47,076 nucleotides of DNA from Candidatus Stoquefichus sp. (GTDB lineage Bacteria; Bacillota_I; Bacilli_A; Erysipelotrichales; Coprobacillaceae): positions 1-47,076 of the forward strand of contig JAETUM010000019.1 in the NCBI GenBank assembly GCA_021768625.1, given 5' to 3'. The position numbers and the translations under genes are program-made. This document shows positions 34,658 through 43,126 of this stretch, piece after piece. Positions within the stretch are counted from its first letter, which is position 1. Each line of letters starts with the position of its first letter. The notes under the pieces are model-generated. The model ran no database searches, was not told the origin of the DNA, and saw nothing but the letters and a program-made list of their open reading frames with translations.

Positions 34658-35419
34658 TTGTTACAACAAGAGAGACATAATCAAATATTAGCTAAACTGA
34701 ATTTAGAAGGACAAGTAAGAGTCAAGGAATTAAGTCAAGCTTTTCATGTAACTGAAGATTGCATTCGTAAAGATTTAACGATATTAGAAAAAGATGGTCA
34801 GCTAAAAAGAATACATGGAGGAGCAATGCAAGTAAGAAAAAATTTACATGCGATTAATGTTATTGAGCGTATTGATAAATATGTTGTTGAAAAGAAATTG
34901 ATTGCACAAAAAGCAGTTAAACTTATTGAACCAGGAACAATGATTTTTTTAGGAATTTCTACAGTTAATTTAGAAATTGCTAAACTTATCTATCAAATGG
35001 ATTTGCATATAACAGTTGTTACAAATATGATTGATATTATGGAAATTTTTAAAGGCGATTGTAAAACATTACTTATTTTTATTGGTGGTACATTCAATCG
35101 TGCAAGAGATGGTTTTATAGGTTCAATGACTATTGATTTATTGAAAAGTTATAAGTTTGATTTATCTTTTATAGGAGTTGTAGGTATAGATATATATGAT
35201 GGAAAGATTACAACATATGATGTTAATGATGGTTTGACAAAGAGTGAAGTGATGAATTCAAGTAAAAAATGTTATATTGTTGCTGAGAGTGCAAAGTTAA
35301 GTTTGGATGGTAATTATGCTTTTGCAGATATGTCTGACTTTACTGGTTATATTTGTGAAAAACAGCTAGAAGATAATATTGAAAAGAAAATATTAGGATA
35401 TGGACTAGAAATCATATAA
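34658..35419 (+). CDS. DeoR-family transcriptional regulator
   Basis: A 253-residue repressor. The N-terminal winged helix (residues about 1-58) begins LLQQERHNQILAKLNLEGQV and shows VKELSQAFHVTEDCIRKDL and the usual KRIHGGA. The C-terminal sugar-phosphate-sensing DeoR domain has IGGTFNRARDGFIGSM and FIGVVGIDIYDG. ATG 34649 is in frame, but GAAAGGAT (34643-34650) fits the TTG at 34658, which begins the conserved N-terminus. It precedes the glycyl radical enzyme operon, separated by a terminator. DeoR proteins of this kind respond to sugar phosphates, consistent with a phosphorylated substrate for that operon. Confidence 0.87.
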   Translation: MLQQERHNQILAKLNLEGQVRVKELSQAFHVTEDCIRKDLTILEKDGQLKRIHGGAMQVRKNLHAINVIERIDKYVVEKKLIAQKAVKLIEPGTMIFLGISTVNLEIAKLIYQMDLHITVVTNMIDIMEIFKGDCKTLLIFIGGTFNRARDGFIGSMTIDLLKSYKFDLSFIGVVGIDIYDGKITTYDVNDGLTKSEVMNSSKKCYIVAESAKLSLDGNYAFADMSDFTGYICEKQLEDNIEKKILGYGLEII

Positions 35420-35434
35420 TATGATTTCTTTTTT
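35407..35434 (+). terminator. Terminator of the deoR-type gene
   Basis: AGAAATCAT (35407-35415), loop ATAAT, ATGATTTCT (35421-35429), then a T run. The stop codon lies inside it. Confidence 0.8.
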
Positions 35435-35523
35435 ATTGAAAATTATTGTTTTTTATAGAAAAAGTATTGAAAACAATAAAAATATATGTATAATAGAGAA
35501 TGTAAATAATAAAAATCAATAAA
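35432..35523 (+). promoter_or_regulatory. Promoter and DeoR-type operators of the glycyl radical enzyme operon
   Basis: TTGAAA (35467-35472), 16-base spacer, TATAAT (35489-35494). The -35 is inside TATTGAAAACAATAAA (35465-35480), an inverted repeat. Further TTTATTGA (35432-35439) and TCAATAAA (35516-35523) copies flank the promoter, as before the DeoR gene. Confidence 0.6.
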
Positions 35524-35535
35524 TGGAGAAGAAAA

Positions 35536-37890
35536 ATGGATAATTTACAACAAACACAAAGAATTCATATCTTAAAAGAAAAAATGTTAAATAGTCCTAG
35601 ATATGCTTCTATTGAACAAGCAAGGATTATTACACATGTTTATCAACAAAATGAAAATTTATCTATTCCTAAAAAGAGAGCTTTATCATTAAAGACGGCA
35701 TTAGAAGAATTAGAGATTTCTGTTGAAAAAGAAGAATTGATTGTTGGAAATCGTACAAAAGGTGTTCGTTATGGAGTTGTATTTCCTGAAAGTGGATGTT
35801 CATGGGTTAATAAAGAATTTGAAACCTTACCAACAAGACCACAAGATCAATTTTTAGTTAAAGAAGAAGATATTGAAGAATTTAGAAAAGAGATTTATCC
35901 TTATTGGCAAGGAAAGTCTATGGAAGATATCATTAAGAAGAATTATGGGCAAGAAATAAATGCAATGGCTAAAGTTGTAAAGATCAATCAAAAGGATCAT
36001 GCTCAAGGACATATTTGTCCTGATTCTGCATTATGGTTAAAGTTAGGTCCATCTGGATTAATTGAAAAAGCAAAGAGAAAACTTGAGACTTGTCCAAAGG
36101 ATCAAAGAGAATTCTATGAGTGTGTTATTTTGGTGTTAGAGGGAACCCAAAATTTTATGAAAAGATATTCTTATCATATTATGAATATGATTGATAATGT
36201 TGAAAAAGAGTATCAAAGGGGTTTAAAAGAGGTTGCTGATAATTGTATGAATTTATCACAAAGACCACCACAGTCATTTTATGAGGCAGTGCAATCTCTA
36301 TGGTTCTTATTTGTGATATTGCATATGGAATCAAATGCATCATCATTTTCACCTGGAAGAATGGATCAATATTTATATCCATATTATCAAAAGGATATTG
36401 CAAGTGGAGTATTAACAAAACAAAAAGCATTAGAAATTTTGGAATGTTTATGGTTAAAGTTTAATCAAATTGTTTATCTTAGAAATCAAAATAGTGCTAA
36501 GTATTTTGCAGGATTTCCTATAGGGTTCAATATTGCTATTGGAGGTATCGATGAAAATGGAGAAGATATTTATAATGATTTATCACTTCTTTGTTTAAAG
36601 GCACAATATGATCTAGGATTACCACAACCTAATTTATCAGTAAGATTAAATAAAAATTCTTCTCATGAATTGATGCAAGAAGCGATTAAGGTTGTTGCAA
36701 AAGGAAGTGGAATGCCACAATTCTTTAATGATGAAGCAATTGTAAATACTATGATCGAAGATTTAGGAATTGAAGAAAAAGATGCTAGAAATTATGCTAT
36801 TGTAGGTTGTGTAGAACTTACAACACATGGTAATAATTTGGGATGGTCAGATGCTGCTATGTTTAATCTTAACAAAGCATTAGAATTAACTTTGAATAAT
36901 GGGAAATGTTTATTGACAAATCAACAAATTGGATTAGGTTTGGGAAGTCTTGAAACATATGAAACATTTAGCGATTTGGAAAATGCATTTCAAAAACAAG
37001 TTGATTATTTTATTGATGAAATGATGAAAGCAGAAGTTGTTGTAGAAAAGGCACATCAAGATTGCCTGCCAACTGCATTTTTATCTACAGTTATTGATGA
37101 TTGTATAGAAAAAGGATTGGATGTTACAAAAGGTGGAGCTAAATACAATCTATCTGGTATTCAGATGATACAAGTGGCTAATTTAGCAGATTCACTGGCT
37201 GCTATTAAACAACTTGTCTATGATGAAAACATGATTTCAAAACATGAATTATTAGAAGCATTAAAGAATGATTTTAAAGGATATGAGATTATCCAAACAA
37301 TGTTATTGAACAAGGTTCCTAAATATGGAAATGATGTAAAATGGGTAGATGATCTAGGAGCGAAATGGGCAGGATATTTCAGAGAGAAAATGAAGGATTA
37401 TACAAATTATCGAGGAGGTCCGTATCATACAGGAATGTATACAGTTTCTGCACATGTACCAATGGGAGAAAATGTTGGGGCATCACCTGATGGTAGAAAT
37501 GCTTTAACTCCACTTGCTGATGGTGGGATGTCACCTGTTTATGGAAGAGATATGGCAGGACCAACGGCAGTTTTAAAATCAGTTTCTCGTATGAAGGATT
37601 CTTTTACAACAAATGGTGGCTTACTAAATATGAAATTTTTACCTGAATTCTTTGAAACAAAAACAGGAATGATGAAATTTGAAAATTTCTTAAGAGCATT
37701 TGTAGATTTAGAAATTCCACATATTCAATTTAATGTTGTAAGACGTGAAGATTTATTAGATGCAAAGATCCATCCAGAAAATCATAAATCACTAACAATT
37801 CGTGTAGCAGGTTATACAGCTTATTTTGTTGAATTAGCTGGAAAATTACAAGACGAAATCATTGAGAGAACAGCTTATGAAGACATCTAA
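35536..37890 (+). CDS. Glycyl radical enzyme (PFL-like lyase/dehydratase, E. coli YbiW/PflD type)
   Basis: A 784-residue glycyl radical enzyme. The C-terminal radical loop is RVAGYTAYF with Gly759; the active-site cysteine is Cys425 in GCVELTT, with a single Cys and the following Glu427. True pyruvate formate-lyases have two adjacent Cys, so this belongs with the dehydratase/lyase branch (glycerol dehydratase, CutC, YbiW/PflD). The N-terminal PFL domain (about 1-630) is complete. It is followed by an overlapping activase gene and an FSA-type aldolase, the same trio as E. coli ybiWY-fsaA and pflDC-fsaB. From memory, such enzymes have been reported to act on 1,5-anhydroglucitol-6-phosphate; that assignment here is inference from context. 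It is oxygen-sensitive and cytoplasmic. Confidence 0.88.
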   Translation: MDNLQQTQRIHILKEKMLNSPRYASIEQARIITHVYQQNENLSIPKKRALSLKTALEELEISVEKEELIVGNRTKGVRYGVVFPESGCSWVNKEFETLPTRPQDQFLVKEEDIEEFRKEIYPYWQGKSMEDIIKKNYGQEINAMAKVVKINQKDHAQGHICPDSALWLKLGPSGLIEKAKRKLETCPKDQREFYECVILVLEGTQNFMKRYSYHIMNMIDNVEKEYQRGLKEVADNCMNLSQRPPQSFYEAVQSLWFLFVILHMESNASSFSPGRMDQYLYPYYQKDIASGVLTKQKALEILECLWLKFNQIVYLRNQNSAKYFAGFPIGFNIAIGGIDENGEDIYNDLSLLCLKAQYDLGLPQPNLSVRLNKNSSHELMQEAIKVVAKGSGMPQFFNDEAIVNTMIEDLGIEEKDARNYAIVGCVELTTHGNNLGWSDAAMFNLNKALELTLNNGKCLLTNQQIGLGLGSLETYETFSDLENAFQKQVDYFIDEMMKAEVVVEKAHQDCLPTAFLSTVIDDCIEKGLDVTKGGAKYNLSGIQMIQVANLADSLAAIKQLVYDENMISKHELLEALKNDFKGYEIIQTMLLNKVPKYGNDVKWVDDLGAKWAGYFREKMKDYTNYRGGPYHTGMYTVSAHVPMGENVGASPDGRNALTPLADGGMSPVYGRDMAGPTAVLKSVSRMKDSFTTNGGLLNMKFLPEFFETKTGMMKFENFLRAFVDLEIPHIQFNVVRREDLLDAKIHPENHKSLTIRVAGYTAYFVELAGKLQDEIIERTAYEDI

Positions 37891-38794
37891 GGCACTTGTA
37901 TTTGATATTAAGAGATTTGCAGTACATGATGGGCAAGGATTAAGGACAACAGTATTTTTCAAAGGATGTCCACTCAGATGTAAATGGTGTCAAAATCCAG
38001 AAGGATTATCAGCTAAGAGGAGACCAATTTATTTTGAAAAGAGTTGTATTCATTGCCGAAGATGTGAACAATCTTCGTATGAGAATCAAATGATATATGA
38101 AAATAATCGACCTTATTTTCATCTTGATTATCAAGGAGATTTTGACAATCTTGTGAAATGTTGTCCTAGTACAGCCATTCGTTATGATAGTGAAGAATAT
38201 GATATTGAAGAACTTATTGAAAAAATAAAAGAAGATAAAATCTTTTTTAGAGATAATGGTGGAGTGACTTTTTCTGGTGGAGAACCACTTATGCAAGGAG
38301 AGTTTCTTGTTGAAATATTAAAGAGATGTAAAGAGGAAGGAATTCATACTGCTATTGAGACAACAATGTTTGCTTCATTAGAATTGATTAAAAAGATTCT
38401 ACCATATTTAGATTTAATATATATTGATTTAAAAGTTTTTGATGAAAAGAAACATGAAGAATTCACAAATATATCTTCCAAAATGATAAAGGAACATATA
38501 AAATATATCTTAGAGAGTGTATATAAAGATAAGGTTATAATCAGAACGCCATTGATTCCTTCAATGACTGCAACTGATGATAATATAACAAGTATTGCTA
38601 AGTTTCTAGTGAGTATTGATTCTGAAGTTAAGTATGAGTTATTAAACTATAATCCTTTAGCTTCATCAAAATACGAATTAGTAGACTTGGAATATGGAGT
38701 GGATAAACAATATAAAATGTTTACACAAAAACAAATGCAACATTTTTATGATATTGTTTATTCAACAGGCTTAAAAAATTTAATCATAGAATAA
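37877..38794 (+). CDS. Glycyl radical enzyme activase (radical SAM)
   Basis: A 305-residue activating enzyme that uses SAM and a [4Fe-4S] cluster to abstract hydrogen from Gly759 of the upstream enzyme. The radical SAM motif is Cys31-x3-Cys35-x2-Cys38 (GCPLRCKWC), followed by a ferredoxin-like insert with Cys57, Cys60, Cys63, Cys95 and Cys96, then GGVTFSGGEPLMQ and IDLKVFD. Most activases with an insert have eight cysteines (two clusters); here the fourth ligand of the first set and the CxxCxxC of the second are missing, so at most one extra cluster fits. TTG 37862 is in frame, but ATG 37877, inside the end of the upstream gene (14-base overlap), is preferred. Confidence 0.88.
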   Translation: MKTSKALVFDIKRFAVHDGQGLRTTVFFKGCPLRCKWCQNPEGLSAKRRPIYFEKSCIHCRRCEQSSYENQMIYENNRPYFHLDYQGDFDNLVKCCPSTAIRYDSEEYDIEELIEKIKEDKIFFRDNGGVTFSGGEPLMQGEFLVEILKRCKEEGIHTAIETTMFASLELIKKILPYLDLIYIDLKVFDEKKHEEFTNISSKMIKEHIKYILESVYKDKVIIRTPLIPSMTATDDNITSIAKFLVSIDSEVKYELLNYNPLASSKYELVDLEYGVDKQYKMFTQKQMQHFYDIVYSTGLKNLIIE

Positions 38795-38809
38795 AAGGAG
38801 AAAAAGAAA

Positions 38810-39490
38810 ATGGAATTTATTATTGATACCGTAAATTTAGAAGACATTAAAGAAGCAGTGGAATATATGCCAATTGTAGGAGTGACAAGTAATCCTTCAA
38901 TTGTGAAAGCAACAAGTCCAAAGAACTTCTTTGATCATATGAGAGAGATAAGAAGTATTATTGGAAAAGAAAGAAGTTTACACATTCAAGTTATTTCAAA
39001 AGATTGTGATACAATGGTTAAAGAGGCACATAGAATTTTAGAAGAAATTGATGATCAAGTTTATGTTAAAGTGCCAGTATCATATGAAGGAATCAAAGCT
39101 ATTAAGATATTAAAAGCAGAAGGTGTTCATGTTACAGCTACAGCTGTTTATGATTTAATGCAAGCTTATATGGCCTTAGCAGCTGGTGCGGATTATATTG
39201 CTCCATATGTGAATAGAATTGGTAATTTAGGAAGTGATCCTATGGAATTAATTAATGAATTATCAAATAGAATTGTAATGGATGGATATGATAGTAAAGT
39301 TATAGCAGCTTCATTTAAAGGTGTACAACAAGTGAAGGATTCAATTAATTATGGAGCACAAGCAATTACTGCACCTGTAGGAATTTTAAAACAAATCTTT
39401 GCTAATCCAAATATAGAAAAGGCTGTTGATGATTTTAATTTAGATTGGTATTCTATGTATGGAGAAGGTAAAGGAATATGTGATTTATAG
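38810..39490 (+). CDS. Fructose-6-phosphate aldolase / transaldolase-like protein (FSA type)
   Basis: A 226-residue class I aldolase of the small transaldolase (FSA/TalC) group. The N-terminus EFIIDTVNLEDIKEAVEY and VGVTSNPSIVKA are typical; the Schiff-base lysine is Lys87 (VYVKVPVS), and TATAVYDLMQAYMALAAGADYIAPYVNRI surrounds the substrate pocket, seen in the parts TATAVYDLMQAYMAL and DYIAPYVNRIGN. It cleaves or forms C3-C4 bonds of ketose phosphates. Directly after the glycyl radical enzyme and activase genes, it probably splits the radical enzyme's product, such as 1-deoxyfructose-6-phosphate into hydroxyacetone and glyceraldehyde-3-phosphate. AAAAGGAG precedes the start; a strong terminator overlaps the stop. 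Confidence 0.85.
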   Translation: MEFIIDTVNLEDIKEAVEYMPIVGVTSNPSIVKATSPKNFFDHMREIRSIIGKERSLHIQVISKDCDTMVKEAHRILEEIDDQVYVKVPVSYEGIKAIKILKAEGVHVTATAVYDLMQAYMALAAGADYIAPYVNRIGNLGSDPMELINELSNRIVMDGYDSKVIAASFKGVQQVKDSINYGAQAITAPVGILKQIFANPNIEKAVDDFNLDWYSMYGEGKGICDL

Positions 39491-39521
39491 GATTAGGTGA
39501 AAGCCTAATCCTTTCTTTTTT
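39489..39521 (+). terminator. Terminator of the glycyl radical enzyme operon
   Basis: AGGATTAGG (39489-39497), loop TGAAAG, CCTAATCCT (39504-39512), then a T-rich run. Confidence 0.88.
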
Positions 39522-39609
39522 ATAAGATGATAATAATTGATAGACTTTTTTATAAAATCTTATGATTTGACAAAGTTATTCACAAATTTGTGAGAAATAC
39601 GAAGAGTTA

Positions 39610-39658
39610 TGTTAAGTTTCTGTTAAGTTTGTTTACATAAAATTTACGAAATGTTAAT
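39610..39658 (+). promoter_or_regulatory. Pho-box-like phased repeats before the Na/Pi gene
   Basis: TTAAG at 39612 and 39623 (11 apart; TGTTAA on this strand reads TTAACA on the other) and TTTAC at 39632 and 39643, then TTAAT at 39654 (again 11 apart). PhoP/PhoB regulators bind such 11-base direct repeats, and TTAACA is the Gram-positive PhoP half-site. Together with a phosphate transporter gene this suggests low-phosphate induction. Confidence 0.55.
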
Positions 39659-39671
39659 CTTTTTCTATAAA
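39643..39671 (+). promoter_or_regulatory. Candidate promoter of the Na/Pi transporter gene
   Basis: TTTACG (39643-39648), 17-base spacer, TATAAA (39666-39671). It overlaps the repeats, as expected for an activator-dependent promoter. The leader would be very short. Confidence 0.4.
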
Positions 39672-39688
39672 ATAATAGGAGGATTATC

Positions 39689-41353
39689 ATGGAACTGACA
39701 AATATATTTTCTATGTTAGGTGGATTAGCACTATTCTTATATGGAATGACAATGATGTCAAATAGTTTAGAATTAGCCGCTGGAAATAAAATGGAAGCTA
39801 TTTTAGAAAAGTTAACATCTAATCGTTTTTTAGGTGTTGGAGTTGGAGCATTGATAACTGCCTTAATGCAATCATCATCAGCTACAACTGTTATGACTGT
39901 AGGATTTGTTAATTCGGGGTTAATGAAATTAGAAAATGCTGTTTGGATTATTATGGGAGCTAATATTGGAACAACAATAACAGGACAATTAATAGCTATT
40001 AATATTACAGCATTAGCCCCTATTATGGCATTTATTGGTGTAGCTCTTATTGTCTTTTTTAAAAGTAAAAAATTAGATGCATTTGGTGGTATTATTGCTG
40101 GGCTTGGTATACTGTTTATGGGAATGGAGATTATGTCACAAGCAATGGTTCCTTTAAGAACAATGCCAGAGTTTGTTAATTTAATTACTAAGTTTGAGAA
40201 TCCATTTATAGGTATTCTCGTTGGTGCTTTATTTACTGCAATTATTCAAAGTTCCTCTGCATCTGTAGGAATCTTACAGGCTTTAGCAATGAGTAAGGTT
40301 ATCACTTTACCATCTGCCATCTTTGTATTATTTGGGCAAAATATTGGAACATGTATTACAGCATTACTTGCTTCCATTGGTACAGGAAGAAATGCAAAAC
40401 GTACAACAATTATTCATTTATCATTTAATATTATAGGAACCATAGTATTTGTTTTAATTAGTTTATTGACGCCATTTGCATCATTTATGCAATGGATGAG
40501 TCCTGATAATGTTGCTGCACAAATTGCTAACGTACATACTGTTTTTAATGTTGTAACAACACTTCTCCTATTGCCATTTGGACATCAATTGGTTAAATTA
40601 TCATATATTATTCTACCTGAATCAAGTGATGATGAAGATAGTATGACATTAAAATATTTAGATTTTCATATATTTACAAATGATTATCATATAGGAACTG
40701 CTGCTATTGTTAATACGCAATTGTTCAATGAGACACAAAATATGCTAACAGTTGCAACAGAAAATGTGAGGCGATCTTTTGATTTAATGATTGATTTTGA
40801 TGAAAAACGATATTCAAGATTGATGAAACACGAAGATTATATAAATTATTTAAACAAAAAAATTATTGAATATACAACAATTGCTATATCAAATGAATTT
40901 CCTATAGATGGATCACAGAATATAGGTTTGTTTTTAAAAATTGTAGCAGATATAGAAAGAATAGGTGATCATGCTATTAATATTGCTCAAAGAGCAAAGT
41001 TGTTAAATGAGGATAAAAAACAATTTTCACCACAAGCAATGAAAGAAATTAGTATTATGAGTACTTTAACAAATAATATTTTAGATGAATTAAAGATTCT
41101 CTCTTATGATGAATTAAAAGATATTGTAGATAAGGTTGATATTATTGAAGATAGTATTGATAAAACAACACAAGAATTAACAGTCAATCAATTAAAACGC
41201 TTAAAAGAAAAAGTATGTACTGCTGAAAACAGTGTTATCTTCACAAAAATGCTTACAGATTTTGAAAGAATTGGAGATCATGGATTAAATATTGCTAAAA
41301 ATTTTAGTAAGTTAGAGGGTACAGTTACAGCTATGAAGATGATAGAAGTATAA
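39689..41353 (+). CDS. Na+/phosphate cotransporter family protein with PhoU-like domain
   Basis: A 554-residue membrane protein. The N-terminal part (about 1-310) has two inverted Na/Pi-cotransporter repeats, each with the QSSSA signature (LMQSSSATTVMTVGFVNSG and IIQSSSASVGILQAL). The C-terminal cytoplasmic part (about 340-550) is PhoU-like and helical, with two DIERIGDHAINIA / DFERIGDHGLNIA sequences that bind metal or regulate transport. It brings in phosphate with sodium. AGGAGG precedes ATG 39689. It is a single-gene unit behind Pho-box-like repeats and before a strong terminator. Confidence 0.92.
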   Translation: MELTNIFSMLGGLALFLYGMTMMSNSLELAAGNKMEAILEKLTSNRFLGVGVGALITALMQSSSATTVMTVGFVNSGLMKLENAVWIIMGANIGTTITGQLIAINITALAPIMAFIGVALIVFFKSKKLDAFGGIIAGLGILFMGMEIMSQAMVPLRTMPEFVNLITKFENPFIGILVGALFTAIIQSSSASVGILQALAMSKVITLPSAIFVLFGQNIGTCITALLASIGTGRNAKRTTIIHLSFNIIGTIVFVLISLLTPFASFMQWMSPDNVAAQIANVHTVFNVVTTLLLLPFGHQLVKLSYIILPESSDDEDSMTLKYLDFHIFTNDYHIGTAAIVNTQLFNETQNMLTVATENVRRSFDLMIDFDEKRYSRLMKHEDYINYLNKKIIEYTTIAISNEFPIDGSQNIGLFLKIVADIERIGDHAINIAQRAKLLNEDKKQFSPQAMKEISIMSTLTNNILDELKILSYDELKDIVDKVDIIEDSIDKTTQELTVNQLKRLKEKVCTAENSVIFTKMLTDFERIGDHGLNIAKNFSKLEGTVTAMKMIEV

Positions 41354-41377
41354 ATCGAGAGTTTCTCGATTTTCTTT
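41352..41377 (+). terminator. Terminator of the Na/Pi transporter gene
   Basis: AAATCGAGA (41352-41360), loop GTT, TCTCGATTT (41364-41372), then CTTTTT. It overlaps the stop codon. Confidence 0.85.
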
Positions 41378-41448
41378 TTGAAAAAAATTTATATTTATTT
41401 ACTTTTTATTTTAACAAAGTTACAATAAAACTAGATGATGTATAGTAG

Positions 41449-42221
41449 GATTTGACGAATTATTTGATAAGTTAGAGATTGATTCAGAAGCTTTGATTGA
41501 AACAATTGTTAATACAGATACTCCATCTGTTATACTTTTAAAGATAAAGAGAGTAGAATTGTTTGTGTTATTGCAGAGGCTGAAGGAAAAGATGAGTTTA
41601 ATAGAACAAAAATAGCTTATACAAGAAAATATCTATTATATAATCATTGTTAAGAAGTTGTTGGAACATTGGTCATTACTGAAGATTTAACAACTGATGT
41701 TGCTTTTTTAAAGAGTCTCAAGAAAAACAAATTTACTAACAAAGCTTAATCAAGAATAGAATACAATAGAAGTACTTAGCCAATTGTATAATCGTAGATT
41801 TATTTGTGTTCAATTAGATTCTTTACTTACAAAATATAAAGATAGTCATATATTATTTTTCTATTATGATGATAGATATAGATGATTTTAAAGGTGTTAA
41901 TGACCAATATGATCATTCTACAGGTAATGATGGCCTATATTGGAATTATGTTTTTGAAGATAAAAAAGCAAAATATCCATTAATAGAACCATGTTGATTT
42001 GGTGGTGATGAATTTCTAATTGCCAGATTGAACAGCAATTACTATAGTAAAAGATATTAAAGCAACCTTTGATAAGTAAATGAGTGCATCGTGAAATTAT
42101 TCGATTATCTATAGGGTCAGTTTCTATAAAGAATAATTAAGATATTCATCATTTATTAAATATTTGTGATAAGCATTTGTATGAGACAAAAAGAAATGGA
42201 AAACATCAAATTAAATTTTAA
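41449..42221 (+). pseudogene. Diguanylate cyclase (GGDEF) pseudogene
   Basis: This 0.8-kb stretch has no long frame, yet pieces in shifting frames spell a GGDEF protein: FDELFDKLEIDSEALIE, then after a shift KDKESRIVCVIAEAEGKDEF and TRKYLLYNHC (stop), EVVGTLVITEDLTTDVAFL, LYNRRFICVQLDSLL, MMIDIDDFKGVNDQYDHSTG, a stop just before FGGDEFLIAR, and an ending DKHLYETKRNGKHQIKF with TAA at 42219-42221. At least three stops and several frameshifts are seen. The intact protein would have been a sensor-linked c-di-GMP synthase of about 260 residues. The stop is 11 bases before the ROK kinase start, so the two once formed an operon. Confidence 0.88.
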
Positions 42222-42232
42222 GGAGTGAGAAC

Positions 42233-43126
42233 ATGGATAAGTATTTAGTATTAGATGTTGGTGGAAGTGCAATAAAGTATGCCTTTATTCAACAAGATTT
42301 AAAAATTTTAGAGAAGTCAAGTGTACCTACACCTATGGATTCTTTAGACAGTTTTATTGAAACAATTGGAAAGATATATGATCAATATGCACAAAATATA
42401 AAAGGTATGGCGATTTCAATGCCTGGAATTATAGATCCAAAGAAAGGTTATTCATATACAGGAGGAGCATTAAGGTATATAGATAAACTAAATACAGTTG
42501 ATGTGTTAAAACAAAGGTGTCCTACAAATATTACAATTGGAAACGATGCAAAATGTGCAGCAAATGCAGAAATAGGATATGGAAATTTAAAGGATATTCA
42601 AGATGGAGCAGTTGTTATTTTAGGAACAGGTATTGGAGGTTGTTTGATTAAAGATCATAGAGTTCATACTGGACGTCATTTTAGCGCTGGAGAGTTTTCT
42701 TTTGTAAAAACAGATTGTCATGATTCTATAGGATGGGATTATGCTTGGTCAATTAGAAATGGAATACAAGGGCTCTTATCAAGAGTGCAAGAACAACTTC
42801 AAACTGATGAAGAATATACAGGTATAGAGATATTTGAAATGGCAAACCAAGGGAATGAAAGAGTTATTGCAGGGATTGATCAATTTTGTAAAGAAGTTGC
42901 AACACAGATATTCAATGTACATATTATTTTTGATTGTGAAAAGGTTGCTATTGGTGGAGGCATTAGTGCTCAACCATTGCTCATAGAACTCATACAAAAG
43001 AATCTTGATAATATTTTTAATCATTTAGGATTTGATGTATATAAACCTGAAATTGTTCCATGTTATTATAGGAATGATGCAAATCTTATAGGGGCTTTAT
43101 ATCAACATATTCAAACATTCCAATAA
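42233..43126 (+). CDS. ROK-family sugar kinase
   Basis: A 297-residue ROK protein without a helix-turn-helix, so a kinase rather than a repressor. The ATP-binding loop is LDVGGSAIKYA (Asp8), the catalytic base lies in IGNDAKCAANAE (Asp105), and VILGTGIGGCLI is the second phosphate loop. The zinc motif of most ROK kinases (CxCGxxGC) is replaced by DCHDSIG, as in beta-glucoside kinase-like members, so the substrate may be a glucoside or unusual hexose. AAGGAGTGAG precedes ATG 42233. It follows the dead GGDEF gene and has a strong terminator after it. It might supply the phosphorylated substrate of the glycyl radical operon 3 kb upstream, but nothing proves a link. Confidence 0.87.
   Translation: MDKYLVLDVGGSAIKYAFIQQDLKILEKSSVPTPMDSLDSFIETIGKIYDQYAQNIKGMAISMPGIIDPKKGYSYTGGALRYIDKLNTVDVLKQRCPTNITIGNDAKCAANAEIGYGNLKDIQDGAVVILGTGIGGCLIKDHRVHTGRHFSAGEFSFVKTDCHDSIGWDYAWSIRNGIQGLLSRVQEQLQTDEEYTGIEIFEMANQGNERVIAGIDQFCKEVATQIFNVHIIFDCEKVAIGGGISAQPLLIELIQKNLDNIFNHLGFDVYKPEIVPCYYRNDANLIGALYQHIQTFQ

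Noticed and set aside
35536-37890. Pyruvate formate-lyase.
   Set aside because: There is a single active-site Cys followed by Val-Glu (GCVE); pyruvate formate-lyase has two adjacent cysteines, and the gene neighbours are an activase and an aldolase.
38810-39490. Pentose-phosphate transaldolase as the main role.
   Set aside because: The short FSA/TalC-type length and the position behind a glycyl radical enzyme favour an aldolase of that pathway, though transaldolase activity cannot be excluded.
42059-42232. Separate small gene before the ROK kinase.
   Set aside because: The peptides spelled there (for example DKHLYETKRNGKHQIKF) are the C-terminus of the GGDEF pseudogene.
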